Shown piece by piece: positions 54,596-63,806 of a DNA stretch of 64,000 nucleotides. The notes under the pieces were generated by a model that was given only the letters and a program-made list of their open reading frames with translations, was not told the DNA's origin and ran no database searches. Position 1 is the first letter of the stretch. The number at the start of each line of letters is the position of its first letter. The stretch spans positions 310,001 through 374,000 of the forward strand of contig NZ_JAFCKF010000006.1 in NCBI RefSeq assembly GCF_018130545.1. The letters are read 5' to 3'. A program made the translations under genes and the position numbers. Source of the stretch: Bradyrhizobium tropiciagri. Its GTDB lineage: Bacteria > Pseudomonadota > Alphaproteobacteria > Rhizobiales > Xanthobacteraceae.

Positions 54596-55402
54596 ATGAC
54601 GACCGATCGTGTCAGCCTGAGCATCGCCAACGGCGTCGCGGACATCAGGCTCAACCGCCCGGACAAGCTCAATGCGCTCGATCCCGACATGTTCACGGCG
54701 ATCGCCGACGTCGGCGCACAGCTCGCGGCCAACCCGAAGGTCCGCGCCGTGGTGTTGTCGGGCGAAGGCCAGGGCTTCTGCGCCGGCCTCGACATGGAGC
54801 GGTTGATCGCAACGACCGAGGGCGAATCCATCCTGCCCTTTGCCGATCTCGGCCAGCGGACCCATGGCATTGCCAATCTCGCGCAGCATCTGGTGTGGCT
54901 TTGGCGCGAGCTGCCGGTGCCGGTGATCGCCGCCGTCCACGGCATCGCGTTCGGCGGCGGCTTCCAGCTGATGCTCGGTGCCGACATCAGATATCTCGCG
55001 CCGCGCACGCGCCTTGCCGTCATCGAAGCGAAATGGGGATTGGTGCCCGACATGGCCGGCACGCAACTGATGCGCCATCTCGCGCGCGAGGACGTGGTCC
55101 GCGAGCTGACCTACACCGCGCGGGTGTTCTCCGCCGACGAAGCGCTCGGCTACGGCTTCGCGACCCGGATCGTCGAAGACCCGCGCGTCGCTGCGCTTGA
55201 GACGGCGCGTGCGATCGCGGACCGCAGCCCGGACGCGATCCGGTCCGCCAAGCGGCTGCTCAATCTCGCCGCCGATCGCGACGCGGCAACCGCGCTCGCG
55301 GCCGAAACGGCCGAGCAGGCACTGCTGCTCGGCACGCCCAACCACGTCGAGGCGGTCAGGGCGAATCTCGAGCGACGCGCCCCGCAATGGAGCTTTGCAT
55401 GA
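54596..55402 (+). CDS. Crotonase/enoyl-CoA hydratase family protein
   Basis: A 268-residue crotonase-fold enzyme. LNRPDKLNALDPDM and VLSGEGQGFCAGLDM give the first oxyanion-hole part, VIAAVHGIAFGGGFQLMLGADIRYLAP gives the second, and EAKWGLVPDMAGTQLM gives the active-site segment. The usual catalytic Glu pair is not clearly complete, so the exact reaction (hydration, isomerisation or other) is open. It is 11 bp after the membrane protein gene and overlaps the next gene by 4 bp. Confidence 0.9.
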   Translation: MTTDRVSLSIANGVADIRLNRPDKLNALDPDMFTAIADVGAQLAANPKVRAVVLSGEGQGFCAGLDMERLIATTEGESILPFADLGQRTHGIANLAQHLVWLWRELPVPVIAAVHGIAFGGGFQLMLGADIRYLAPRTRLAVIEAKWGLVPDMAGTQLMRHLAREDVVRELTYTARVFSADEALGYGFATRIVEDPRVAALETARAIADRSPDAIRSAKRLLNLAADRDAATALAAETAEQALLLGTPNHVEAVRANLERRAPQWSFA

Positions 55403-55821
55403 GCACCGGCCAGGGATTCGATCTGGATCGTCTCGTCGCGACGAATGCGTCGGCGGCGTTCAACCGGCTTGCCGGCTTCGAGGTGGTCTCCGCTGGTGCC
55501 GGCGAAGTCGTGCTTCGCATGGCCTGGCGTGACGATCTCACCCAATATGCCGGTCACCTGCACGCCGGCATGATCGCGGCACTGCTCGATACGGCTTGCG
55601 GATTTGCCGCCGCGTCGATCGTGGGCTCGGTCACCGCATCGCATTTCTCGATGAATTGCCTGAAGCCAGCGGTGGGCCGCAGCTTCACCGCCAAGGGCGC
55701 ATTGCTGCGCGCCGGCCGCCGGCAGGTCTTCGCCCGTTCGGAACTCTTTGCCGAGAACGAGCAGGGCGAAGCGGTGCTGGTTGCGACCGGCGAGACGGTG
55801 CTGATTCCGCTCGCCGGCTGA
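55399..55821 (+). CDS. PaaI-like hot-dog thioesterase
   Basis: A 140-residue hot-dog protein with AFNRLAGFEVVSAGAGEVVLRM, the conserved YAGHLHAGMIAALLDTACGFAA segment, and HFSMNCLKPAVGRSFTA. The family hydrolyses acyl- or aryl-CoA. The ATG at 55399 overlaps the crotonase stop (ATGA). The three genes 54234-55821 are tightly packed and likely one operon. Confidence 0.9.
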   Translation: MSTGQGFDLDRLVATNASAAFNRLAGFEVVSAGAGEVVLRMAWRDDLTQYAGHLHAGMIAALLDTACGFAAASIVGSVTASHFSMNCLKPAVGRSFTAKGALLRAGRRQVFARSELFAENEQGEAVLVATGETVLIPLAG

Positions 55822-55844
55822 CCGGTCAACATTGGAGCTTGAAT

Positions 55845-56657
55845 ATGTCTCTCGTTCTCGTCACTGGCGGGACGGGCCATCTCGGTCGCGATCTCGTCGA
55901 TCACCTCGTCCAGGCAGGGCACCCGGTGCGTGTCTTTGCCAGGTCGCGGCAGGCACGGACCGATGTCGAGTGGGCGATCGGCGATCTCGCCACCGGGCAA
56001 GGCTTGCGTACCGCCCTGAACGGCGTGCAGATCGTGATCAATGCCGCAACGGATTCGCCGATCGTTCGACGCGGTGGCTTCAGGCCGATCGACTTCTTCA
56101 AGTCACCATCGGCGGTGGATGTCGAGGGGACCGCGCGGTTGCTCGCCTTCAGCCACGACGCCGGCGTGCAGCATTTGCTTCACGTCTCGATCGTCGGGCT
56201 CGACGAAGCGACACTGCCCTATGCACGCGTCAAGCTTGCGGGAGAGCAGTTGGTCCGGCAGTCGCGCGTTCCATGGTCGGTGGTTCGCGCCATGCCGTTC
56301 CACTATCTCCTTTGGGATCTGCTGGCAGGCATGTCCGCTCTCCCGGTGTGGCCGATACCTCGTGCGACATTCAATCCGGTCGATACGCCGGACGTTGCGG
56401 ACTATCTCGTCAGATGCGCCTTCGACGGAGGACGAGGCATGCGCGCCGAGATCGGCGGACCTGACGAGCTCAGCCTGATCGAGATCGCCCGGCAGTTTCA
56501 GGCCGCACGCAGCCTGCGCCGTGCGATCCTGCCCGTACCGCTGTCGGATCGGGCTGCACGCGGAATGGGCTTCGTCGTGAGCCAAGGGGTCCGCGGCACA
56601 CGGTCATGGGCGGATTGGTTGAAGCAAGCGTCTGCGCAGCGGCGGTCGGCCGCCTAA
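55845..56657 (+). CDS. NmrA-like NAD(P)-binding protein (atypical SDR)
   Basis: A 270-residue protein with an N-terminal Rossmann motif LVTGGTGHLGRDLV, GDLATGQGLRTALNGVQIVINAA, and an SDR-like YARVKLAGE where the Tyr-x3-Lys would lie in YARVK. The C-terminal half matches NmrA-like redox sensors or atypical reductases. The ATG at 55845 is 23 bp after the thioesterase stop. It is the last gene in the TetR-divergent set. Confidence 0.87.
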   Translation: MSLVLVTGGTGHLGRDLVDHLVQAGHPVRVFARSRQARTDVEWAIGDLATGQGLRTALNGVQIVINAATDSPIVRRGGFRPIDFFKSPSAVDVEGTARLLAFSHDAGVQHLLHVSIVGLDEATLPYARVKLAGEQLVRQSRVPWSVVRAMPFHYLLWDLLAGMSALPVWPIPRATFNPVDTPDVADYLVRCAFDGGRGMRAEIGGPDELSLIEIARQFQAARSLRRAILPVPLSDRAARGMGFVVSQGVRGTRSWADWLKQASAQRRSAA

Positions 56658-56865
56658 TGGGTTGCTGCCAGCAAGTAAACGCCGGCGTGTAAGGCTTAAG
56701 CCAAAGGCAGAATAAGTCCGCGCCATTGCAGAGCGTCGGCAAAATTTATGGAGCCATCAATTTCCGTGCGGAATCGGCTTACGCGCGGATAACCATGCCA
56801 CCGAAAGTTGCAGAAAATTATCGAGAAGACAACTCAATCGGCCTAGCCTGTTCGTGCGGAAAACC
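56658..56865. other. Gap before the MHYT gene
   Basis: No gene is supported. A moderately AT-rich stretch with no clear repeat separates the NmrA-like gene and the MHYT gene. It likely holds the promoter of the latter. Confidence 0.4.
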
Positions 56866-59412
56866 ATGGACCGGCGCATGTTTCGTGTTCTGACGTGTCT
56901 TTCAGGTGAGCATGACTGGCGGCTCGTTCTGCTCGCCGGACTGGTCTGTTTCGTTGCCAGCATCGTTGCCGTCAACATCTTCCACCGCGCGATCGCGTCG
57001 CAAGCGCGGACGCGGCTGATCTGGATCGCAATCGCGGGCGCGGCGATCGGCTACGGCATCTGGGCAACGCATTTCATCGCCATGCTCGCCTACGAGCCGG
57101 GCGTGCCGACCGGCTACGGCATCGTCCTGACGGCGCTGTCGCTCGCCGCGGCGATGACGCTGACCTCCGGCGGCCTCGGCCTCGCCGCCAGCGATTCCAG
57201 TCCATGGCGCGCCCCGGTTGGCGGCGCGGTGATCGGCGCCGGCATTGCCAGCATGCACTATCTCGGGATGTGGGCGCTGGAAGTGCCGGGCCGCGTGGTC
57301 TGGTCGCTTGACCTCGTGGCGGCGTCCATCCTGCTCGGCATGTTGTTCGGCTATGCCGCGCTGGCGATCGCGGTCCGCTATCAGGACCGTTGGATGTCGC
57401 TCGTCGCGTCGCTGCTGCTGACGCTTGCGATCGTCTCGCATCACTTCACCGCGATGGGCGCGGTCGAGATCGTTCCGGATCCGCTGCAGACGCCGGCGGC
57501 GCTGTCGCTCTCGCCTGCCTTCCTCGCCATCGTGATCGCCGGCGTCGCGCTCTCGGTGCTCGGGATGAGTCTGGTCGGCGTGCTCGCGGACCGGCGCCTC
57601 GCGCTTCGCACCCGCCGCTTCGAGGAGATCATCAGCCAATTGTCGCTGGCGCGTCAGCAGGTCGAGGCATCGCAGAAGGAGCTGGAGGAACAGCGGCTGC
57701 GGCTGGATACGGCGATCAACCACATGGGCGAGGGCCTCTGCATGTTCGATGCGGAGAAACGCCTCGTGGTGTGCAACGAGCGCTATGCCAAGATGTACCG
57801 GCTGCCGGCTGAGCTGCTGCTGCCGGGCACGGCGCATCGCGCGATCATCACGCATCGCATCGCCAACGGTATCCTCAAGGGCGAGACCAGCGACCGCGCG
57901 GCAACGCAAGTGCTCGCGACACTGAATGCGCTGCCGGCCGGCGAGATCAGCAGCCGGGTCGACGAGCTCTCCGACGGTCGGTTGATCTGCGTAACCCGAC
58001 AGCCGATGCCCGGCGGCGGCTGGGTGGCGACCCATCGCGACGTCACCGAGCAGCGGCGCGCCGAGGCCAAGATCACCCATATGGCGCAACACGACGCACT
58101 GACGGACTTACCGAATCGCGTGTTGCTCAAGGAGTGGATGGAGCAGGCGCTCTCCGGCGCGCGGTGCGGTGGGCCGAGCCTTGCGGTGCTGATGCTCGAT
58201 CTCGATCGTTTCAAGGACGTCAACGACACGCTGGGACATCCGGCTGGCGATGCGCTGCTGAAGTCGGTGGCAGCGCGGCTTCGCCGGTGCGTCAGCGACA
58301 CCACGCTGGTCGCGCGGCTCGGCGGCGACGAGTTCGCGGTGATCGACTATGTCATCGATCCGGTTACGGAAGCGGGCTTGCTCGCGGAGAAGATCAGAAA
58401 GGCGCTCAGCGAGCCGATCGATCTCGGCCATCATCGGGCGACCACCACGACCAGCATCGGGATTGCGATCGCGCCGCGCGACGGCACCGATTCGGATGAG
58501 GTCCTGCGCAGCGCCGACCTTGCGCTCTATTCGGCCAAGAGCAGCGGACGCGGCTCGTTCCGCTTCTTCGAGCCGGAGCTCGATCGGCTGCTGCAGGCCC
58601 GGCGCAGCCTCGAGCGCGACATGCGCAGTGCGCTCGCCAACGGCGAGTTCGAGTTGCACTATCAGCCGTTCATCCATGTCGCGAGCGGGGAGACCTGCGG
58701 CTTCGAGGCGCTCTTGCGATGGCATCACCCGCAGCGCGGCATGGTGTCGCCGGTGCAGTTCATTCCGCTGGCGGAAGAGACCGGCCTGATCGTGCCGCTT
58801 GGCGAATGGGTGCTGCGCACCGCGTGCGCGGAAGCCGCCAAATGGCCCGATCATCTGAAGATCGCGATCAATCTGTCGCCGGTGCAGTTCAGGAGCCCGG
58901 AGCTGGTCCCGGTGATCGTCCACGCGCTGGCGAGCGCGGGAATATCGCCCGACAGGCTCGAGCTCGAAGTCACCGAAACCGCCATCATCCAGGACAGCGA
59001 AGCGGTGTTCGCGGCGCTCAGCCAGCTGCACGATCTCGGGGTGCGGATTGCGCTCGACGATTTCGGTACCGGCTACTCGTCGCTGAGCTTCTTGCAGAAG
59101 TTTCCATTCGACAAGGTCAAGATCGACCGCAGCTTCGTGTCCGAACTCGCGAGCGCAACCGACGAGTCGCGCCGGATCGCGCGCGCGATCGTTCGCTTTG
59201 CGGTCAGCCTCGGCAAGACGACGACCGCCGAAGGCGTCGAAACCAGGGAGCAGTTCGACATCTTGCGCGCCGACGCCTGCGTCGAAGTGCAGGGCTTCCA
59301 CTTCAGCCCGCCGGTGCAGAGCGAGAAGGTCGCCCAGATGATCGGCGGGCGTGTCCAGCCTGCGGCCGAACGCCCCGTGGTTCGTCGCGCAATGGCGGGC
59401 GCCGCGTCCTGA
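56866..59412 (+). CDS. MHYT-PAS-GGDEF-EAL cyclic-di-GMP protein
   Basis: A protein of about 848 residues. The N-terminal 230 residues are an MHYT sensor with seven or so helices and the repeated motifs GIWATHFIAMLAY, ASMHYLGMW and SHHFTAMGAV, which may bind copper or a gas. A coiled coil (IISQLSLARQQVEASQKELEEQR) and a PAS domain follow. The GGDEF has an intact RLGGDEFAVI with no RxxD I-site. The EAL is intact with FEALLRWHHP and DDFGTGYSSL. The start is ambiguous. I used the ATG at 56866, and an upstream GTG at 56854 is possible. Confidence 0.92.
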   Translation: MDRRMFRVLTCLSGEHDWRLVLLAGLVCFVASIVAVNIFHRAIASQARTRLIWIAIAGAAIGYGIWATHFIAMLAYEPGVPTGYGIVLTALSLAAAMTLTSGGLGLAASDSSPWRAPVGGAVIGAGIASMHYLGMWALEVPGRVVWSLDLVAASILLGMLFGYAALAIAVRYQDRWMSLVASLLLTLAIVSHHFTAMGAVEIVPDPLQTPAALSLSPAFLAIVIAGVALSVLGMSLVGVLADRRLALRTRRFEEIISQLSLARQQVEASQKELEEQRLRLDTAINHMGEGLCMFDAEKRLVVCNERYAKMYRLPAELLLPGTAHRAIITHRIANGILKGETSDRAATQVLATLNALPAGEISSRVDELSDGRLICVTRQPMPGGGWVATHRDVTEQRRAEAKITHMAQHDALTDLPNRVLLKEWMEQALSGARCGGPSLAVLMLDLDRFKDVNDTLGHPAGDALLKSVAARLRRCVSDTTLVARLGGDEFAVIDYVIDPVTEAGLLAEKIRKALSEPIDLGHHRATTTTSIGIAIAPRDGTDSDEVLRSADLALYSAKSSGRGSFRFFEPELDRLLQARRSLERDMRSALANGEFELHYQPFIHVASGETCGFEALLRWHHPQRGMVSPVQFIPLAEETGLIVPLGEWVLRTACAEAAKWPDHLKIAINLSPVQFRSPELVPVIVHALASAGISPDRLELEVTETAIIQDSEAVFAALSQLHDLGVRIALDDFGTGYSSLSFLQKFPFDKVKIDRSFVSELASATDESRRIARAIVRFAVSLGKTTTAEGVETREQFDILRADACVEVQGFHFSPPVQSEKVAQMIGGRVQPAAERPVVRRAMAGAAS

Positions 59413-59610
59413 TTGAGAGGATGAGGCGTAAGGCCGCAGCACGCGGACAAAGCTGAATTGCGCGTGGAGCGCAAAGCGGTTTTCGCTACCGTTAGAATTT
59501 CTCTAAAGCCTGTCTCTGCCGCGCTTGCTTGACTTGGCAATCGCCCCAGCATTGTTCACGCATGTGTCCTGCGCGATGGCGTCGTGGGCATGATCGTCAA
59601 CGGAGGGGAG
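59413..59610. other. Gap before the PepSY gene
   Basis: About 200 bases without a supported gene. A clear ribosome-binding site GGAGGGGAG just precedes the ATG of the next gene. I see no other signal. Confidence 0.4.
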
Positions 59611-59907
59611 ATGCGCGTGAGAGTGATTTTGAGCGCTGCGCTTGCAGTGTGCGTACTTGGGGGCGCTGTGGGGCTGACCGGATCGGCGGCGCTTGCCGAC
59701 GGCTACAAAACCTGCACCAAGCTCGACAAGGCGTCGTGGAAGCCGGCAAGCGATGCCGAAGCCAAGGCCAAGGCGGCCGGATACGAGGTGCGGCGCTCGA
59801 AGGTCGAGGGCTCCTGCTACGAAGTGTACGGCGTCAAGGAAGGCAAGCTCTACGAGCTGTTCTACAGCCCGGAGGATCTCAGCCTGAAGCACACGATCGC
59901 GAAGTGA
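59611..59907 (+). CDS. Secreted PepSY-like small protein
   Basis: A 98-residue protein. A signal peptide (VILSAALAVCVLGGAVGLTGSAALAD) is followed by a PepSY-type domain (KASWKPASDAEAKAKAAGYEVRRSKVEGSCYEVYGVKEGKLYELFYSPEDL, in pieces). Such domains are thought to bind or restrain other periplasmic proteins. The gene starts at the ATG at 59611 with a strong ribosome-binding site. It is 10 bp before a cytochrome b-like gene, so it is probably its periplasmic partner. Confidence 0.85.
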   Translation: MRVRVILSAALAVCVLGGAVGLTGSAALADGYKTCTKLDKASWKPASDAEAKAKAAGYEVRRSKVEGSCYEVYGVKEGKLYELFYSPEDLSLKHTIAK

Positions 59908-59917
59908 AGCCGGCGCG

Positions 59918-60472
59918 ATGACGGAGGCGGCGCCGGGCGCCCGCGGCGCGACTTATGTGCGGGTCTGGGACCTGCCGCTGCGGCTCTGGCATTGGGCGCT
60001 CGCCATCCTCGTCCTGGTCGCGTGGGTGACGCCCAACGTCCATGACCGGCTGCATCGGCTGGCGGGTTATTCCGTGATCGCCCTGCTGGCGTTTCGCCTG
60101 GTCTGGGGCTTTGCCGGCACGCGCTATGCGCGTTTCGGCAAGCTCATGGTTCGCCTGCGCGCGGCGCCGCGCTACATCTGGAATCTCCGGCGCGGCATCA
60201 CCGGGCGCTATATCGGGCTCAATCCCGCCGGCACCGTAATGCTGGTCGCCTTGCTGCTGCTGCTTGCGGTCTCGGCGATTTCAGGTGCAATGGAAGTCAC
60301 CGTGACCTTCTTCGGCGTCTGGTGGGTCGAGGATACTCACGCCTATGCCTCGGATGCGGTCATCATCCTCGTTGGCCTGCACGTGCTCGGCGTCATCGTG
60401 GTGGGACTATTGCAGCGTCAGAACCTGGTGCGTGCGATGTTCACCGGACGCAAGCGGCTCCGCAATCGCTGA
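59918..60472 (+). CDS. Cytochrome b561-type membrane protein
   Basis: A 184-residue membrane cytochrome. Four helices carry His ligands in LRLWHWALAIL, VHDRLHRLAGYSV, VEDTHAYASDAV and LVGLHVLGVIVVG, matching the diheme b-type hydrogenase/cytochrome b561 family that passes electrons across the inner membrane. The partner oxidoreductase is unclear. PepSY-cytochrome b pairs like this recur in proteobacteria. Confidence 0.87.
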   Translation: MTEAAPGARGATYVRVWDLPLRLWHWALAILVLVAWVTPNVHDRLHRLAGYSVIALLAFRLVWGFAGTRYARFGKLMVRLRAAPRYIWNLRRGITGRYIGLNPAGTVMLVALLLLLAVSAISGAMEVTVTFFGVWWVEDTHAYASDAVIILVGLHVLGVIVVGLLQRQNLVRAMFTGRKRLRNR

Positions 60473-60484
60473 CGGGCGCGGAGC

Positions 60485-61159
60485 TTACTGGACGGGCGGG
60501 TCGCCCGAGGTGCGCTTCTTGGCGAGGTCCATCTCGGTGACGGCGATCAGGATCTCGGCGCGGGTCTTCAGGTCGGGCGCTTCGAGCATCGCCTGCTTCT
60601 CGGCCGGGCCGTAGGGCGACATCATCGCCAGCGCGTTGACCAGCGCCTCGTTGGGCGCGGACTCAATGCCCTCCCAGTCGACCTTCAGATTGTTGGCCTC
60701 CAGGAAATCGGCGAGCACTTCGAGCAGCGCCTTGCGATCCACGGCGTCCTCGCCCTTGCGCGCGGTGAAGTCGCCGGTGAAGGAGAAGAAGTCGACCTTG
60801 CACTGCCGGTACGCCGTCTGCACGGTCAGCTCCTCGACCACCTTGAAGCGCGCAACGCCGGTCAGTTCGAGGATGTAACGGCCGTCGCCGGATTCGGCGA
60901 GCTGGGTGATGCGGCCGACGCAGCCGATCCGGAACAGCACCGGCTTGGACTCTTTCTGCGAATGCGCCACATCGGGCTGGATCATGCCGATCAGGCGATG
61001 GCCGTCGCGCAGCGCGTCGTCGATCATCGCGAGATAGCGCGGCTCGAAGATGTTGAGCGGCATCTGGCCGCGCGGCAGCAGCAGCGCACCGGGCAGCGGG
61101 AACACCGGGATGATCTCCGGGAGCTCGCCGGGCCCGCGATATTCGGCATTGATCGGCAT
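60485..61159 (-). CDS. Lon substrate-binding domain protein
   Basis: A 224-residue protein with a Lon N-terminal-type domain only: ELPEIIPVFPLPGALLLPRGQMPLNIFEPRYLAMIDDAL at the N-terminus, and RIGCVGRITQLAESGDGRYILELTGVARFKV. There is no AAA+ or protease part. Such stand-alone proteins are of unknown function in bacteria. It lies 30 bp downstream of the thioredoxin-like gene on the same strand, so cotranscription is likely. Confidence 0.91.
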   Translation of the reverse strand: MPINAEYRGPGELPEIIPVFPLPGALLLPRGQMPLNIFEPRYLAMIDDALRDGHRLIGMIQPDVAHSQKESKPVLFRIGCVGRITQLAESGDGRYILELTGVARFKVVEELTVQTAYRQCKVDFFSFTGDFTARKGEDAVDRKALLEVLADFLEANNLKVDWEGIESAPNEALVNALAMMSPYGPAEKQAMLEAPDLKTRAEILIAVTEMDLAKKRTSGDPPVQ

Positions 61160-61189
61160 TTGCGGTCCCGCTGCTGTGACGGGCGTGCG

Positions 61190-62110
61190 TTACGAGAACA
61201 GGATCGTCGACAACCGCCGGCGCCCCTCGACGGTTGCCTCATCGGTGCCGCCCCACGCCTCGAAGAACTGCACCAGCTGCTTGCGTGCGCCGTCGTCGTT
61301 CCACTTGCGGTCGCGCTTGACGATGGCGAGCAGTTGCTCGGTCGCTTCGCTACGCTTGTTCATCGCGTTGAGCGCGGTCGCGAGATCGAAACGGGCCTGA
61401 TGATCGAGCGGGTTGGCGGCGACTTTCTGTTCCAGCTCGGCGATCGGGCCGACCGACTGCGCCTGCTCGGCGAGATCGATCGCGGCCTGCACCGCCTTCA
61501 CCGCGGCGTCGTTGCGCTTGGATTCGGGCACCATCGCCAGCGTCTGCTTGGCCTGCTCGACCGCGCCCGACGTGATGTAGCACTTGGCGAGACCGGCCAG
61601 CGCGGCGATGTTGGTGGCGTCGTGCGCCAGCACCTCGGCATAGATCTGCGCGGCCTGGGCGGCGTCGCCCTCGGCCAGCACGGCGTCGGCCTCGGCCAGG
61701 ATCTCCGCGAGGTTGGGCTCGCCGGCGGCGGGCACACCCTTGGTGATTTTCTCGATGAAGGCGTTGACCTGGCTCTCCGGCACCGCGCCCATGAAACCAT
61801 CGGCGGGCTGGCCGTTGACGAAGGCGATCACGGCAGGGATCGACTGGATGCCCATCTGGCCCGGGATCTGCGGATGCTCGTCGATGTTCATCTTGACCAG
61901 CTTGACCCGGCCCTTGGCGTTCTTGACCGCCTTTTCCAGGATCGGCGTCAGCTGACGGCACGGGCCGCACCAGGGCGCCCAGAAGTCGATCATGACCGGC
62001 TGGCGGCGCGATTCCTCGATGACGTCCTTGACGAAGGTCTGGGTCGTCGTCTCCTTGATCAGATCGGGCGCTGCCTGGGGCGTGGGGCCGCCCTGCTCCA
62101 TTATCGTCAC
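61190..62110 (-). CDS. CnoX/YbbN-type thioredoxin with TPR domain
   Basis: A 306-residue protein: a thioredoxin domain at about 20-125 with the active site WCGPC at 47-51, then a helical TPR-like C-terminal half (EILAEADAVLAEGDAAQAAQIYAEVLAHD, in pieces). E. coli CnoX lost the redox cysteines. Here the CGPC pair is intact, so the protein may be a real oxidoreductase as well as a chaperone that protects proteins under hypochlorite stress. It is upstream of the Lon-N protein on the minus strand. Confidence 0.93.
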   Translation of the reverse strand: MTIMEQGGPTPQAAPDLIKETTTQTFVKDVIEESRRQPVMIDFWAPWCGPCRQLTPILEKAVKNAKGRVKLVKMNIDEHPQIPGQMGIQSIPAVIAFVNGQPADGFMGAVPESQVNAFIEKITKGVPAAGEPNLAEILAEADAVLAEGDAAQAAQIYAEVLAHDATNIAALAGLAKCYITSGAVEQAKQTLAMVPESKRNDAAVKAVQAAIDLAEQAQSVGPIAELEQKVAANPLDHQARFDLATALNAMNKRSEATEQLLAIVKRDRKWNDDGARKQLVQFFEAWGGTDEATVEGRRRLSTILFS

Positions 62111-62546
62111 GTTGTCCTCGCCTGCTTCTGAGGTCGGAAATCCCGGGGCGTTCTAGCACGCTCCGAGCGGCACGTTCAGCCGTTCTGTCAGGCTAAATGG
62201 CGGTCGGAAGGCAAAATTCAATCGCTTGCCGCCCGTCCCGTTCCATCGGCTGGGCCCGGCGACCGGGCTGAAATCCAACGCGACCACCTGCCGCGGCGAA
62301 TTGGCGCCGCCGGCCGGCTGATCGAGAGCGGGCTCGAATCGCTGCGGGATGAGATGGCTTTGAGCCCGGTTCCGGCCGAAACATAAAAAGAAATCGTCGC
62401 CGCGGCCGGTTTCGGCCGAATCGGGGTCAATTTTTAAGGAAACCGGACGATTTCGTGAGGTTCGGACCGCGCTCTTGTGTTGCATTCACAGACGGCATTT
62501 GGCATAGGTCTGCCGTTGCCGGCGAGCGATCGCCGCCATTTCGGAT
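62111..62546. other. Non-coding gap before tRNA-Gly
   Basis: About 436 bases with no supported gene. Short antisense frames lack ribosome-binding sites and recognisable domains. I see no clear repeat. The region holds the promoters for the CnoX-like gene (minus) and the tRNA (plus). Confidence 0.5.
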
Positions 62547-62621
<75 letters not shown>

Positions 62622-62654
62622 AAATATCTCGCTGACCGAGCTGACAGTCTGATG

Positions 62655-62682
62655 AAGGCCCGCCCATTGGTGCGGGCTTTTT
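62655..62682 (+). terminator. Intrinsic terminator after tRNA-Gly
   Basis: The stem GCCCGC (62658-62663) pairs with GCGGGC (62672-62677), loop of 8 bases, extended by A-T pairs, then TTTTT. It lies 34 bp after the tRNA end and suits a single-tRNA transcript. Confidence 0.85.
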
Positions 62683-62859
62683 GTTGTTCGGCGGTTCTCG
62701 TGGTTGCCGCGATCTCGGGGGCAAGATGCCGCGGCCAGCGACGGCCGCTTGCGGCTTTCGTCAACCGTCAAACGGTGCATTCTCAAAACTGAAGGAAATC
62801 TGTGGTTGTGTCGGTGTCGGAATGGCTGCCGCTCGCCCTCCGACGCGGCACGCAAGTGA

Positions 62860-63537
62860 ATGATGTCGATCAATTGGACGCCAGATCCCGGGTTGAACCG
62901 CCGCTTGGCTCGCGCATGTGTTGCAGCGCTGGCCGTGCTCGCCGGCAATTGGATCTGCGCGCCGGCCTCGGCGCAGCAGTTACCGAGCGATTCGGCGTAC
63001 GCCCCGGCGCCCAGTTTTTCTCCCATGCCCGGCTTTGCGCCGGCGCCTGACTTCGAACCCGCCGAACGACCAAGACCCCGGGTCTACGTCACGACGCGGT
63101 CGCACTGGGGCGGTCGACAGCAGTTCTGCGTCCGGACCTACGACGGCCGCTTCTTTCCGCTGCCGCGCGTGAGCGAGGCGACGGATCTCCGGGCATGCGA
63201 GGCGGCCTGTCCCACTGCCGAGGTGAAGCTGTACTCCGGCTCCGATATCGACAGCGCCAGAACGGAAGCGGGCGACACCTACAAGGAGCTCGCTAACGCA
63301 TTCCGCTTCCAGCGCGAGATCGTGCCGCAATGCGCGTGCAGCGCCAGTGCATCCACCGGCCTGTCGCCGATTTCGATCGAGGACGACATGACCTTGCGGA
63401 CCGGCGACATCATCGCCGCCGATGACGGCTTCAAGATCGCGGCGATCACCAGTGGGCAAAAACGCAGTGTGATGTTCAGGCCGCTGTCGAGTGCCAAGGC
63501 GCAGGCGCTCGGCCTGGCGCGCCCTTCATCACGATAG
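62860..63537 (+). CDS. DUF2865 family secreted protein
   Basis: A 225-residue protein with an N-terminal signal (CVAALAVLAGNWICAPASAQ) and a Pro-rich linker. The Cys-containing DUF2865 domain includes GGRQQFCVRTYDGRFFPLPR, ACEAACPTAEVKLYSG, and QCACSAS. The function is unknown. The Cys residues may form disulphides in the periplasm. Two Met codons at 62860 and 62863 are possible starts. Confidence 0.85.
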   Translation: MMSINWTPDPGLNRRLARACVAALAVLAGNWICAPASAQQLPSDSAYAPAPSFSPMPGFAPAPDFEPAERPRPRVYVTTRSHWGGRQQFCVRTYDGRFFPLPRVSEATDLRACEAACPTAEVKLYSGSDIDSARTEAGDTYKELANAFRFQREIVPQCACSASASTGLSPISIEDDMTLRTGDIIAADDGFKIAAITSGQKRSVMFRPLSSAKAQALGLARPSSR

Positions 63538-63806
63538 TGGCGATCGCGAGCGTTAGCTTCATTCGAATATTACGCTGCGGTGCAGAATGCCTTGTTATCA
63601 GGCAGGGCTTTGCAGGAAAATTTCGTTCGAATTTTCGTCTCACCTTGTTTTGACGCAGCGCACACCATCGCATGCGCTTTTCAGCGTCGATGGATGTGCT
63701 ACCATTTTGCCGTCTGACCTACCTCACAGACCGCCACCATCATCTCTCAGGGCGTTCAAAATCAATAACAGGCAAGCTGCAATGGCTTGCGTAGGGGAGT
63801 GACGCG
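63538..63806. other. Non-coding gap before the last gene
   Basis: No supported gene. It includes GAAAATTTCGTTCGAATTTTC, a weak palindrome near 63612-63632, and the promoter of the last gene, whose ribosome-binding site GGGGAG lies near 63795. Confidence 0.4.
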
